DNA of 64,000 nucleotides from Bog-756 sp963828385 (GCA_963828385.1 CAWHEF010000002.1:186001-250000), one strand, 5' to 3'; numbered from the stretch's first letter, positions 35,468 to 43,601 are shown. Made by a program: numbers and translations. Notes: generated by a model not told the origin, from the sequence alone.

Positions 35468-36292
35468 TCAGCCGAGACGGGCCCTTTCGAGCGCCGCTCG
35501 CAGGACGTCGACGGCCTGGGGCTGGAGCTCGGCCAGTGGCCGATTGCGGTGGGCGCGCACCCCCAGGTCGACTTGGGCGATCGAGGCCACGCCGAAATGG
35601 GTGGCGACGTCGACGAGCAGGCCCATCTCGACGGCGTAGCCGTCGGCAAGGTCACATTTGTCGAGCACGCACCGGCGGACGGCGGTCTCGCCGGCCAGCG
35701 GCTGGGCGATGATGGCGAGATCGGGGAAGAGCAGCTCGATGGCAGGCTTCGCCGTGAGCTCGGTCACCCGCCCCCCGCCGTCCTCGGCACCGAGCAGGGG
35801 CCGCCGGTAGAGACCCTTCACCAGTGAGTACGTCTCTCCGTCGAGCAGTGGTCCGAGCAGGCCGATCACGAAGTGCGTGCCGAAGTTGGTGACGTCGGCA
35901 TCGACGAAGACGAGGAGGTCGGCATCGACCGACTCGACGGCGACACGCATCGCCTGTCCCTTGCCGCCGCCGCGGGCCCCCGACGTGACGACCCGGGCAC
36001 CGGCCTTCGCCGCTTCGGCGGCGGTGGCGTCGGTGGACCCGTCGTCCACCACCACCACGTCGTCGACCAAGGGGATTCCGCCTCCTTGCGCCGTCAGCGA
36101 CGTGACCGTGGTCACGATCGGGCCCACCGTGGTCTCCTCGTCGCGGGCCGGGATGCACACTGCTATGCGTCGGCCGTCTTTCGAAGCGACGAGAGTCGGC
36201 CCGTCGAAGTCGGCCGCAACGAAGGTCCCCGGCCGTCTGCCAGGTTGGGCGATGGTTCCCATTGGGCCATCATCGCTCAGAAGGGCTGACAT
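35468..36292 (-). CDS. gpgS: Glucosyl-3-phosphoglycerate synthase
   Basis: 274 residues, a GT81/GT-A fold. AVCIPARDEETTVGPIV, DDVVVVDDGSTDATA, GGGKGQAMRVAVE, FVDADVTNF (the DxD), KGLYRRPL and GRVTELTAKPAIELLFPDL identify GpgS. It transfers glucose to 3-phosphoglycerate, leading to glucosylglycerate or methylglucose lipopolysaccharide. It converges with the exporter gene (13 nt gap). With otsA/otsB it suggests investment in compatible solutes or polysaccharide modulators. The start at ATG 36292 is uncertain; ATG 36262 is possible. Confidence 0.9.
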   Translation of the reverse strand: MSALLSDDGPMGTIAQPGRRPGTFVAADFDGPTLVASKDGRRIAVCIPARDEETTVGPIVTTVTSLTAQGGGIPLVDDVVVVDDGSTDATAAEAAKAGARVVTSGARGGGKGQAMRVAVESVDADLLVFVDADVTNFGTHFVIGLLGPLLDGETYSLVKGLYRRPLLGAEDGGGRVTELTAKPAIELLFPDLAIIAQPLAGETAVRRCVLDKCDLADGYAVEMGLLVDVATHFGVASIAQVDLGVRAHRNRPLAELQPQAVDVLRAALERARLG

Positions 36293-36539
36293 CACGAGTG
36301 CGACCCCGGCTTCGCTCGGCTGGGCCGGGCCCGGATCGAGGCCGTTGCCAACCTCACCGGGGGAGGTGGGCCGGTGGTGGGGCCGGTGCAGCTCGGAGGG
36401 TCTGCGTTGGCTGGCCAGGTGTCGGTAACCTGTGCCTCTTCCTACGGAAGCACGTATGCGGCCCAGCTCATCGTCTCCGGCCCCCCCAAGGGGCTTGCCT
36501 GCGGCGCTAGGCGGTCGAGAAGGGGATTCCCGGTCGGAC

Positions 36540-37902
36540 ATGTCCCTCGGCGGTGTGAATTTCCGGGTCCTCCCTGTGCCCACAGCTCCATACGAGGACC
36601 CCGGTCGGGACGACGGTCGACGGCTGGAGCTTCCTGTGAGCGGCGCTGGGCCACCGGTGATCCCGTTCAAGGCCGCAACCGACCGAGCTAGGAGCCCTTC
36701 CCGAGGTGAACGCGTCCCCGCATCGACCATCGAGCAGTCCTTCTCGGCAAAACGCAACAGCCTGAACTTCTTGAGGTTGGTCCTTGCGATAATGGTCGTC
36801 TTCTCGCATTCGATCACGGTAGGACGGTTCGGGAGCGAGTGGATCCTGGGGAAGACCACGTTGGGCACGGTCGCGGTATACGGATTCTTCGGAATCAGCG
36901 GGTACCTGATCGCGGGGAGTGCCGCCCGCAACAACGCCGGACGGTATCTGTGGCAGCGCTTCCTTAGGATATTCCCGGCGTTCTGGATCTGCCTGCTCGT
37001 GACAGCGTTGCTGTTCGGGACGATCGCCTGGCTCCACTTGAACCGGGTCTCTCAGGGTCTGTGGACTCCACTGCTATTTCACCGAGCGGAACGGGCCTTT
37101 CGGGTACGTGGTGCACAACTTTTGGCTGCAGGTGAATCAAGACACCATCGCCAAGACGGTGCCCGGCGGTTTCGTCGGCTACGGATGGAACGCATCACTG
37201 TGGACGCTGGAGTTCGAATTCCTCTGCTATCTGCTCCTTGCGGCGTTCTCCGTACTCGGATTGCTGAACCGGCGATCGCTCGTCGCCGTGATCGCCGTCA
37301 TCGCATGGATCGTGGAGATCGTGGGTCATCTCGACCCCCGCTCTGGTCCGGAAATTTCACTCCACTCTTTCCCAATTGGGATGTCATTTCGGTCCTTGGC
37401 TTCCAACTGGAGACCATGAAGGTCCTTGTTCTCGTGCCGATCTTTCTCTCGGGGTCTCTCCTCTACCTCTATCGCGGAGAAGGTGCCTGACTCCAGGGTG
37501 CTTGCGCTCGGAACAACGGTCCTCGTCCTGGCGGGCTTCATCATTCCACTCGGACGCGGATCACCCAAATTTCTCCAGACGAGCCTCGATCTCACTGCCG
37601 TCTTGCTCGCATATCCGTTGATCTGGCTCGGCATCCACCTTCCCTTCACCGCGGTCGGAGCTGTGAATGACTATTCGTACGGGATCTACATCTATGCGTT
37701 CCCGATCCAGCAGTTGCTGGTGATGTGGGGATTGAACAGGTGGGGGTATTGGCCTTATGCGCTCCTGTCGGTAGCGGCGGTGATCCCCTTTGCGGTTGCG
37801 AGTTGGTGGCTGGTCGAGAAGCATGCCCTGAGACTGAAGAGGCTGAAAATACCGAGACTCTCTGGATCGGACCCGACGGGGAGGTCGGCCGCCTCCCCTT
37901 GA
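36540..37902 (+). pseudogene. Acyltransferase family 3 (OafA/YrhL-like) with three frameshifts
   Basis: A membrane O-acyltransferase spread over two frames. Frame A: NSLNFLRLVLAIMVVFSHSI, YGFFGISGYLIAGS, YLWQRFLRIFPAFWICLL up to about 37075. Frame B: FGYVVHNFWLQVNQ ... NASLWTLEFEFLCYLLLAAF to about 37340. Back to A: FTPLFPNWDVISVLGFQ to about 37475. Then B: VPDSRVLALGTTVLVLAGFI ... NDYSYGIYIYAFPIQQLLVM ... WWLVEKHALRLK. Each switch needs one base. GC content is visibly lower than in the neighbours, suggesting transfer. The start is unclear (GTG 36432 or ATG 36540). It probably once acylated a surface glycan. Confidence 0.75.
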
Positions 37903-37985
37903 TCTTCACGTCCACCGTGTTGCCAGCTGTCGGTGTCGGCAGCAGGGTCTCGTGCCGGGCCCGGCCAGGGAGCCGGTGGGCCGCA

Positions 37986-38014
37986 TTGACGTCGCCGTGT
38001 CGGTCGAGCAAACT
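37986..38014 (+). promoter_or_regulatory. Promoter of the riboswitch-controlled operon
   Basis: TTGACG (37986-37991), 17 nt, CAAACT (38009-38014). The predicted transcription start falls at about 38020, at the 5' edge of the riboswitch aptamer. Confidence 0.5.
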
Positions 38015-38017
38015 GGA

Positions 38018-38123
38018 GGGCATCATCCAGAGCGGCTGAGGGACCGGGCCCAGCGACGCCGCGGCAACCAGAGCACCGTGACCTGATCGACCAGGCCAGC
38101 CGGTGCCCCAGGTGCCAATGCCC
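38018..38123 (+). ncRNA. SAM-I (S-box) riboswitch
   Basis: P1 closes as GGGCAT (38018-38023) with ATGCCC (38118-38123). Inside are the conserved S-box blocks ATCCAGAGCGGCTGAGGGAC (with the kink-turn GAGGGA), GACGCCGCGGCAACC and GGTGCCAATGCC, in the right order and spacing (106 nt). S-box aptamers bind S-adenosylmethionine and normally switch off methionine/cysteine genes. No U-tract terminator follows. The ribosome-binding site (GAGGAG, 38131-38136) begins 8 nt after P1, so control is probably translational. Confidence 0.9.
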
Positions 38124-38142
38124 GAGCGATGAGGAGAATGCC

Positions 38143-39459
38143 GTGGACTTCGTTTCTGGGCTGCGCTGTCGTGAGTGTGGCCGTTCCTATCCGGCCGAGG
38201 CGCTGCACGTGTGCGACTTCTGCTTCGGGCCGCTCGAGGTGACCTACGACTACGAGCGGGTGGCACAGACCATGACCCGTGAACGGGTCGAGTCTGGTCC
38301 CCGGACGATCTGGCGCTACCACGACCTTCTGCCGGTTGCCGATGCCAACCCCGTCGACCTGGGGGCCGGGTTCACCCCGCTGGTGCGGGCCGATCGCCTG
38401 GCCGCCGAGCTCGGGCTCGGGGAGCTGTGGATCAAGGACGACACCGCCAACCCCACCGGCTCGTTCAAGGACCGGGTGGTGTCGGTCGCCCTCACCAAGG
38501 CGCGCCAGCTCGGTTTCAAGACGGCGGCCTGCGCCTCGACCGGCAACCTTGCCAACTCGGTCGCCGCTCACGCCGCCCGGGCGGGGATGGATTCGGTCGT
38601 GCTCATCCCCTACGACCTGGAGGCGGCCAAGATCACCATGACCTCCGTGTACGGAGGACGGGTCGTCGCCGTCGAAGGCAGCTACGACGATGTCAACCGC
38701 CTGTGTGCGGAGCTCACCAGCGAGCAGCCGTCGTGGGCCTTCGTCAACGTCAACGTCCGGACCTACTACGCCGAGGGGTCGAAGACCCTGGCGTTCGAGA
38801 TCGCCGAGCAGCTGGGCTGGGAGGCGCCGGACCATGTGGTGGTCCCCATCGGCTCGGGCAGCCAGCTCACCAAGGTGGCGAAGGGCTTCTCCGAGCTGGG
38901 GAAGGTGGGGCTTCTCCCTGAGGAGCCGTCGGTGAGGATCTCCGGCGCCCAGGCCACGGGATGCTCGCCGGTGGCCACGGCGTTCGCCGAGGGGACCGAC
39001 GCCATCCGTCCGGTCCGGCCCTCGACCATCGCCAAGTCGCTGGCCATCGGCAATCCGGCGGACGGGTGGTACGCGCTCGAAGTCATCCGGTCGTCGGGTG
39101 GATCGTGCGCCGCCGTCACCGACGACGAGATCATCGATGCCATCGGCCTTCTCGCCCGGACCGAGGGCATCTTCGCCGAGACGGCGGGGGGCGTCACCAT
39201 CGCCACCCTGGCCAAGCTGGCTCGCCAAGGCGCGGTGCGGCCCGACGAGCGGGTGGTCGCACTCGTGACCGGTCATGGTTTGAAGACGGTCGAGGCACTG
39301 AGCGGAAGTGTCGGGCCCACCGTGACCATCTCCCCGACCCTCGAGGCGTTCGACGAGGCATTGGCAGGTGCCGGAGATCGACCGGACGGGGATGTCCCAC
39401 CCGGGGCTGGCCCGACGAGCACTCCGGCGGCGAACCGCCGGATACCGAGGAGGGCGTGA
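38143..39459 (+). CDS. Threonine-synthase-like PLP enzyme with N-terminal zinc ribbon
   Basis: 438 residues, fold type II PLP family. A zinc-ribbon-like N-terminus (CRECGRSYPAEALHVCDFCF) precedes the catalytic core: the PLP lysine is in NPTGSFKDRVVSVAL, the phosphate-binding region includes CASTGNLANSVAAHAARAG, and VVPIGSGSQLTK follows. By homology it would be threonine synthase (thrC). Its position behind a SAM-I riboswitch and its one-base overlap with a sulfur-carrier gene argue for a sulfur role, for example sulfhydrylation of O-phosphohomoserine, the ThrC substrate. The sequence does not settle this. GTG 38143 follows GAGGAG. Confidence 0.85.
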   Translation: MDFVSGLRCRECGRSYPAEALHVCDFCFGPLEVTYDYERVAQTMTRERVESGPRTIWRYHDLLPVADANPVDLGAGFTPLVRADRLAAELGLGELWIKDDTANPTGSFKDRVVSVALTKARQLGFKTAACASTGNLANSVAAHAARAGMDSVVLIPYDLEAAKITMTSVYGGRVVAVEGSYDDVNRLCAELTSEQPSWAFVNVNVRTYYAEGSKTLAFEIAEQLGWEAPDHVVVPIGSGSQLTKVAKGFSELGKVGLLPEEPSVRISGAQATGCSPVATAFAEGTDAIRPVRPSTIAKSLAIGNPADGWYALEVIRSSGGSCAAVTDDEIIDAIGLLARTEGIFAETAGGVTIATLAKLARQGAVRPDERVVALVTGHGLKTVEALSGSVGPTVTISPTLEAFDEALAGAGDRPDGDVPPGAGPTSTPAANRRIPRRA

Positions 39460-39734
39460 TGAGCGTCAACGTCAGGATTCCCACACAGCTGCGCACGCTG
39501 ACCGGCGGCGCCGCCGAGGTCACGGTCGAGGGAACGACGGTGGGCGAGGTGCTCAAAGCACTGGACGCAGCCCACCAGGGCCTGGCCGAGCGCCTCTTCG
39601 ACGACAAGGGCGAGCTGCGGCGTTTCGTCAACGTGTTCGTGGCCGACGAGGACGTCCGGTTCCTGGACGGGCTGTCGACGGCAGTTACTGACGGTCAGAC
39701 CGTCTCGATCATCCCCGCCGTCGCCGGAGGCTGA
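39459..39734 (+). CDS. MoaD/ThiS/CysO-like sulfur-carrier protein
   Basis: 91 residues, beta-grasp fold. MSVNVRIPTQLRTLTGGAAE, FVNVFVADEDVRFLDGLSTA and a C-terminal TVSIIPAVAGG. The exposed Gly-Gly end is the feature that E1-like enzymes (MoeB/ThiF/MoeZ) adenylate and convert to a thiocarboxylate. CysO of Mycobacterium delivers sulfide to a PLP cysteine synthase; by analogy this one may deliver it to the upstream enzyme. ATG 39459 shares a base with the preceding TGA (TGATG), with GAGGAGGG before it. No E1 or JAB protease gene is in the window. The 3' end is tandemly repeated. Confidence 0.88.
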   Translation: MSVNVRIPTQLRTLTGGAAEVTVEGTTVGEVLKALDAAHQGLAERLFDDKGELRRFVNVFVADEDVRFLDGLSTAVTDGQTVSIIPAVAGG

Positions 39735-39924
39735 CCAGGGGGATCGCCGGAGGCTGACCAGGGGGATCGCCGGAGGCTGACCAGGCCGTCGCCGGAGGCT
39801 GACCAAGGGGATCGCCGGAGGCTGACCAGGGGGATCGCCGGAGGCTGACCAGGCCGTCGCCGGAGGCTGACCAGGGGATCGCCGGAGGCTGACCAGGACC
39901 GTCGCCGGAGGCCGACCAAGGGGA
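39721..39924 (+). repeat. Nine tandem 22-23 nt copies of the sulfur-carrier gene 3' end
   Basis: Consensus TCGCCGGAGGCTGACCAGG plus 3-4 variable bases (GGGA, CCG, GGA, ACCG). The first copy contains the sense codons for the C-terminal Ala-Gly-Gly and the TGA; the others follow without interruption up to 39924. The core can form a tiny GCC-GGA-GGC hairpin. There are no spacers, so this is not a CRISPR array. The minus-strand ORFs through it are repeat artefacts. Confidence 0.93.
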
Positions 39925-39948
39925 TCACAGTCCCGGAAAGCGTCGAGG

Positions 39949-40536
39949 TCAGCTGGCCGACGGGTCTTCGCCAGTGGTTGGATCGATGGCAACGTCAGCT
40001 GCGTTGAGGAAGCCGGCCAGCATGGCGTAGTGCCCGACGAGCAGGGTCAGCTCCACCATGGTGGGCTCGCCGTACTGCTCCACGAGCGTGTCCCAGGTGC
40101 CGCGTTCGAGGGAGTGGTCCACGACGAGCTGGTCGGTCGCCTCGAGGAGCGTCGTCTCCAACGGCGGCCAGCCCGAGCGAGATGCCTGGGCTACCCTCTC
40201 GATCTCCGATGGGCTGAGCCCGGCCCGGGCGGCGAAGTGCACGTGATGGCTCCACTCGTAGGTGCAGCGGCAGAGATGCGCCGTCCGCAAGATGACCAGC
40301 TCGCGGTGACGGGCGGGCAGGGCGCCGCCGAAAAGCAGCCGTCCCCCGAACGGGAGGTAGGAACGGGCCAGCTTGGGGTTTCGGGCGAGCGCCAGGAAGA
40401 GGTTGGGAGGAGGACCACCTGCCGGCGTCGCCACACCGTCCAGCACGTCCTGGACGTCCTGCGGGTTTCCGGTCGGTGGGACGAGGGTCAGGCGGGTCCC
40501 GTCGGATTCGGTGCCGGCATCGGCATCGGCGCTCAT
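39949..40536 (-). CDS. Carboxymuconolactone decarboxylase family protein
   Basis: 195 residues, AhpD/CMD-like. HRELVILRTAHLCRCTYEWSHH carries the family's Cys/His active-site pattern (C-x-C-x-YEW-x-HH), followed by ARAGLSPSEIERVA. Such proteins are small antioxidant or decarboxylase-like enzymes. It is the last gene of the P450-TetR-SDR-CMD transcript; ATG 40536 overlaps the SDR stop (ATGA). Its job in this set is probably in catabolism of the P450 substrate (inference). Confidence 0.85.
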   Translation of the reverse strand: MSADADAGTESDGTRLTLVPPTGNPQDVQDVLDGVATPAGGPPPNLFLALARNPKLARSYLPFGGRLLFGGALPARHRELVILRTAHLCRCTYEWSHHVHFAARAGLSPSEIERVAQASRSGWPPLETTLLEATDQLVVDHSLERGTWDTLVEQYGEPTMVELTLLVGHYAMLAGFLNAADVAIDPTTGEDPSAS

Positions 40537-41423
40537 CGGCGAACCGCCGGGAGCGCGCCCAGCCCGCCATCGACGACGATGACCTGTCCGGTGACGTAGC
40601 TGGCCTCCTCCGATAGGAGGAACACCGCCGTCCATGCCACCTCCCACGGGGTGCCCTGCCTTCCCCACGGGATCCGCACCCGGTCCCGTGCCGGTCGGGC
40701 GGCCGAGACACTGCGGCCCATCGGGGTGTCGATGAGCCCGGGAGCGACGACGTTTGCCCGGACCCCCCGGGGGGCGCCTTCGGTCGCCACGTGGCGGCAG
40801 AGGGCGACGACCGCCGCCTTCGAGGCGTCATAGGAGGGGGAGAACGTGCCCGGTCGCTGGCCGGCCAACGACCCGATGAAGACGATGGAACCGCCGTTCA
40901 TGTCGGGTAGCGCGCGCCGGGCGACGAGGAAGTGCGATCGGACGTTCACGTCGAAGACGTCGTCCCACACGCCGGCTTCAGTGCCGGCCAGCCCCAGTCC
41001 GGCGCCGATGCCTACGTTCAGGACGATCCCGTCGAGAGGGCCGAGCTGCTGTTCGGCCTCACCCACCAGGCGGTCGCAGTCCCCGGGATTTCGGACATCG
41101 GCCGTCACCACATCTGCCCGTCCGTTTTCGGCCCGGATCCTGCCGACGGTGTTTGCGGCCGCAGCAGGATCGACATCGGCGACGACCACTGATGCCCCTT
41201 CGCGTGCTGCCACCATCGAGATGGCCTGGCCGTTCCCGGTCTGCGCCACTTCGTCGGGGCTCCCGTCGGACATGGCGCCGCCGCCGATGTCGCCTTCGTC
41301 GTCGGCACCGGGTGGGCCCCCGCCACCGACGACGAGGATGCTCCTGCCTGCCAGCCGGTCTGTCCGGCGGCGACCCTCCGCCGCAGTCTGCGGCAGGGAG
41401 CCCACGTCGGCCTCGTGGTTCAT
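40533..41423 (-). CDS. Short-chain dehydrogenase/reductase with an interrupted cofactor loop
   Basis: 296 residues. The classical SDR core is present: ADVRNPGD, LNVGIG (NAG-like), SIVFIGSLAG with catalytic Ser, YDASKAAV (YxxxK) and a C-terminal VDGG. The N-terminal glycine motif is split: VVGGGG and TGNGQAIS are separated by about 30 residues rich in Gly, Asp and Ser (PPGADDEGDIGGGAMSDGSP). Mycobacterial-type SDRs have a short insertion here (GGGQTPGETIGNG), so this may be an expanded variant. ATG 41423 has a leaderless -10; an internal promoter besides the P450 one is likely. Confidence 0.85.
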   Translation of the reverse strand: MNHEADVGSLPQTAAEGRRRTDRLAGRSILVVGGGGPPGADDEGDIGGGAMSDGSPDEVAQTGNGQAISMVAAREGASVVVADVDPAAAANTVGRIRAENGRADVVTADVRNPGDCDRLVGEAEQQLGPLDGIVLNVGIGAGLGLAGTEAGVWDDVFDVNVRSHFLVARRALPDMNGGSIVFIGSLAGQRPGTFSPSYDASKAAVVALCRHVATEGAPRGVRANVVAPGLIDTPMGRSVSAARPARDRVRIPWGRQGTPWEVAWTAVFLLSEEASYVTGQVIVVDGGLGALPAVRR

Positions 41424-41431
41424 ATGCCGCG

Positions 41432-41437
41432 ACCGTA
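41432..41437 (-). promoter_or_regulatory. Leaderless -10 box for the SDR gene
   Basis: Minus strand TACGGT, then 8 nt, then ATG 41423, in the gap after the tetR gene. Confidence 0.5.
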
Positions 41438-41445
41438 GACCTTCC

Positions 41446-42114
41446 TCAGGTGCCCAGTCCTCGAAGGATGAACGAGCAGACATCCTCCGCTACCGCTTCT
41501 GCCCCGGACGGCTCCGGCTCGGCCGCTCGGACCGACATCGCCCCGTAGATCTGCTGGCCCATCAGGGTCATGGCCAGATCGGGCTCCATCGGGCGGAAGA
41601 GCCCCTGTGCCACCCCCTCGATGTAGAGATCGCGGACGAGCCCGGCGACACTGAGGCTGATGAGGGCCAGCTCGGAGCCGAGCGCTTCGCCGCCGAGGCG
41701 GCCCGATCCCTGCACCACCATGGCCAGCCGGAAGAACGCCGGGTCGTCGTCGATGCGCTCGAGAAGACCCCGCACGAGCCGCCCGAGCCGATGGGAGGGA
41801 TCGGTGTCGGCCTCCCAACCTTTGGCCAGGTCGGCGAGCAACTGGTCGTGCATGCCCTTGAGGCAGGCCCGCAGCAGCTCGTCGCGGTTGGCGAAGTACA
41901 CGTAGACCGTGGACCGGGCTACGCCGGCCTGAGTGGCGATCTCGTCCATCGGGACGTCGGTGGTGCCTCGTTCGCCGAACAGTCGCCGAGCCACGCTGAT
42001 GATCTGCTCGCGCCGGAAGTCCCGGATGACGTCTTTCAGGTCGGGCTTGAGACCACCTTCGAGATGGGCCCGTGCGCCCGTGGCCGCCGCCGGCTCGGTC
42101 GTCGGGGGAGTCAT
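41446..42114 (-). CDS. TetR-family regulator of the P450 operon
   Basis: 222 residues. HTH: REQIISVARRLFGERGTTDV, MDEIATQAGVARSTVYVYFANRDELL. ATG 42114 overlaps the P450 stop as ATGA, so it is co-transcribed with the P450 and is a good candidate for binding the 21-bp palindrome at 43437-43457 in the operon promoter (autoregulation, inferred). Confidence 0.9.
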   Translation of the reverse strand: MTPPTTEPAAATGARAHLEGGLKPDLKDVIRDFRREQIISVARRLFGERGTTDVPMDEIATQAGVARSTVYVYFANRDELLRACLKGMHDQLLADLAKGWEADTDPSHRLGRLVRGLLERIDDDPAFFRLAMVVQGSGRLGGEALGSELALISLSVAGLVRDLYIEGVAQGLFRPMEPDLAMTLMGQQIYGAMSVRAAEPEPSGAEAVAEDVCSFILRGLGT

Positions 42115-43416
42115 GGTTCCAGGGACCGGCTAACGGGACTCGGGCGGTCGCAAGAGACCCGCGGTCCGGGGGTGAAGGTGACCGGCAGGTGCTTCACGCC
42201 GTTGATGAACTGAGACTGCAGACGATCGACGCTTCCAGCCCGCTCGAGGTCGGGCATCCGGTCGAGGATGTGCTCGAACATCACCCGGATCTCGAGCCGA
42301 GCCAGGTTGGCGCCGAGGCAGAAGTGGGGCCCACCTCCTCCGAATGCCATGTGCGGGTTGGGGTCCCGGGTGATGTCGAACCGCTGGGGGTCGGCGAACA
42401 CCGACTCGTCACGGTTGGCCGAGATGTGGAAGAACACCACCTTGGTGTCGGCTTCGATGTGCTTGCCTCCGAGCTCGACGGCGCTCGTCGTCTGGCGCCG
42501 GAAGTTCATCACCGGGCTCACGTAGCGCAGCATCTCCTCGACGGCGGTCGGTAACAGCGCGCGATCGCCCTTCAGGAGCTGCCACTGGTCGGGGTGCACG
42601 AAGAAGGTGGCCATCGCTCCCGAGATGAGGTTCCTCGTCGTCTCGTTGCCGGCCACGGTGAGGAGCAGGAAGAAGAGCTCGAGCTCGAGAGGGCTGAGCT
42701 TCTCGCCGTCCAGTTCGATCTGGCTCAGGACGCTCATCAGGTCGTCAGTCGGATTCGCCCGTTTGGCAGCGAAGAGCTCGGACGCGTATGCGTAGAGCTC
42801 GAGCGAGGCAGCCATCGCTGCTTCAGCGCCATTCTGGTACTCGGGGTCCTCGTTGCCGATCATCCGGTTCGACCAGTCGAACATCCGATGGCGGTCTTCG
42901 TCGGGGACTCCGAGGAGCTCGGCGATGACCACGAGCGGGAGCTCAGCGGCGATGTCGGTGACGAAGTCGGCCGAGCCCTCCTCGATCACGGAGTCGATGA
43001 TGTCGTCGGCGGCGACGTTGATGCGCTCGTGCAGCTGGCTGACCGTCCGGGGGGTGAATCCCTTGTTGACCAGACGCCGGTAACGGGTGTGGATCGGCGG
43101 GTCCATGTTCAACATCACCAGCTGCTGCTGGGCGAGGTCGTCTTCGGGCCAGCTCCCAGAGGTAGGTGGCTCTCCGGTTGGACGAGAAGTGCTCGTGGTC
43201 CCGGTTCACCGCCGTGCAGTCGGCGTGGGTGGTGACCGCCCAGAACCCGGGGCCGTTCTCTTCCTCGTGCCAGAACACCGGTGCGTGGCGTCGCAGATAG
43301 GTGAACCACTCGTGGGGAACCCGGGCGGCGAACGTCTTCGAATCGGTCAGATCGATGTCGGAGAGGTCGATGTCGTTGGCCCCCATCCCTGTGCCGTCGA
43401 TCATGGTGTCCTGCAT
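42111..43416 (-). CDS. Cytochrome P450, frameshifted near the N-terminus
   Basis: A soluble bacterial class I P450. The C-terminal part has the I-helix LTVAGNETTRNLI, the ExxR motif (EEMLRYVSP), and the heme loop FGGGGPHFCLGANLAR with the Cys ligand. The N-terminal part (HEWFTYLRRHAPVFWHEEE ... FWAVTTHADCTAVNRDHEHFSS) lies in another frame up to about 43150. Deleting one C in a CCC run (GGCCCGAAG, minus strand) joins WELA to EDDLAQQQLVMLNMDPP and gives about 434 residues, normal for the family. It resembles CYP125/CYP142-like sterol or terpenoid oxidases by its motifs, but this is not certain. No ferredoxin gene is adjacent. Confidence 0.88.
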
Positions 43417-43436
43417 GTCGGATATCCCCTCTGGTA

Positions 43437-43457
43437 GATCGGACAGAGTGTCCGATC
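43437..43457 (-). promoter_or_regulatory. 21-bp palindromic operator of the P450 operon
   Basis: GATCGGACA-GAG-TGTCCGATC, perfect 9-bp arms with a 3-nt centre. It covers the predicted transcription start. Likely bound by the TetR protein encoded at 41446-42114. Confidence 0.75.
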
Positions 43458-43460
43458 ACG

Positions 43461-43489
43461 AACCTACGTCTGATCGGCAGGGGGGTCAA
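43461..43489 (-). promoter_or_regulatory. P450 operon promoter
   Basis: Minus strand TTGACC (43484-43489), exactly 17 nt, TAGGTT (43461-43466). The -35 hexamer is part of a three-fold repeat that supplies two more TTGACCCC copies upstream. Confidence 0.65.
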
Positions 43490-43521
43490 GCGGCAGGGGG
43501 GTCAAGCAGCAGGGGGTCAAG
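43475..43521 (-). repeat. 15-16 nt x3 repeat carrying -35-like TTGACC
   Basis: Plus-strand CGGCAGGGGGGTCAAG at 43475-43490 and 43491-43506, then a 15-nt variant at 43507-43521. On the minus strand each holds CTTGACCCC. Confidence 0.88.
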
Positions 43522-43601
43522 CGGCGGGGCCGGGACGGGGTTGGGTCCGGAGGACGTTCGCTCCCTTTCGCACGGGATCCTCGGGGCGAACGGCGCGACA
43601 C

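Noticed and set aside
39721..39924. Regularly repeated array that could be mistaken for CRISPR
   Set aside because: The 22-23 nt units are contiguous, without unique spacers, and derive from the end of the preceding gene.
39273..39992. Minus-strand ORF of 239 residues across the repeat array
   Set aside because: It is a read-through of the repeats (RRSPWSASG-like blocks) opposite the real sulfur-carrier and ThrC-like genes; no family motif.
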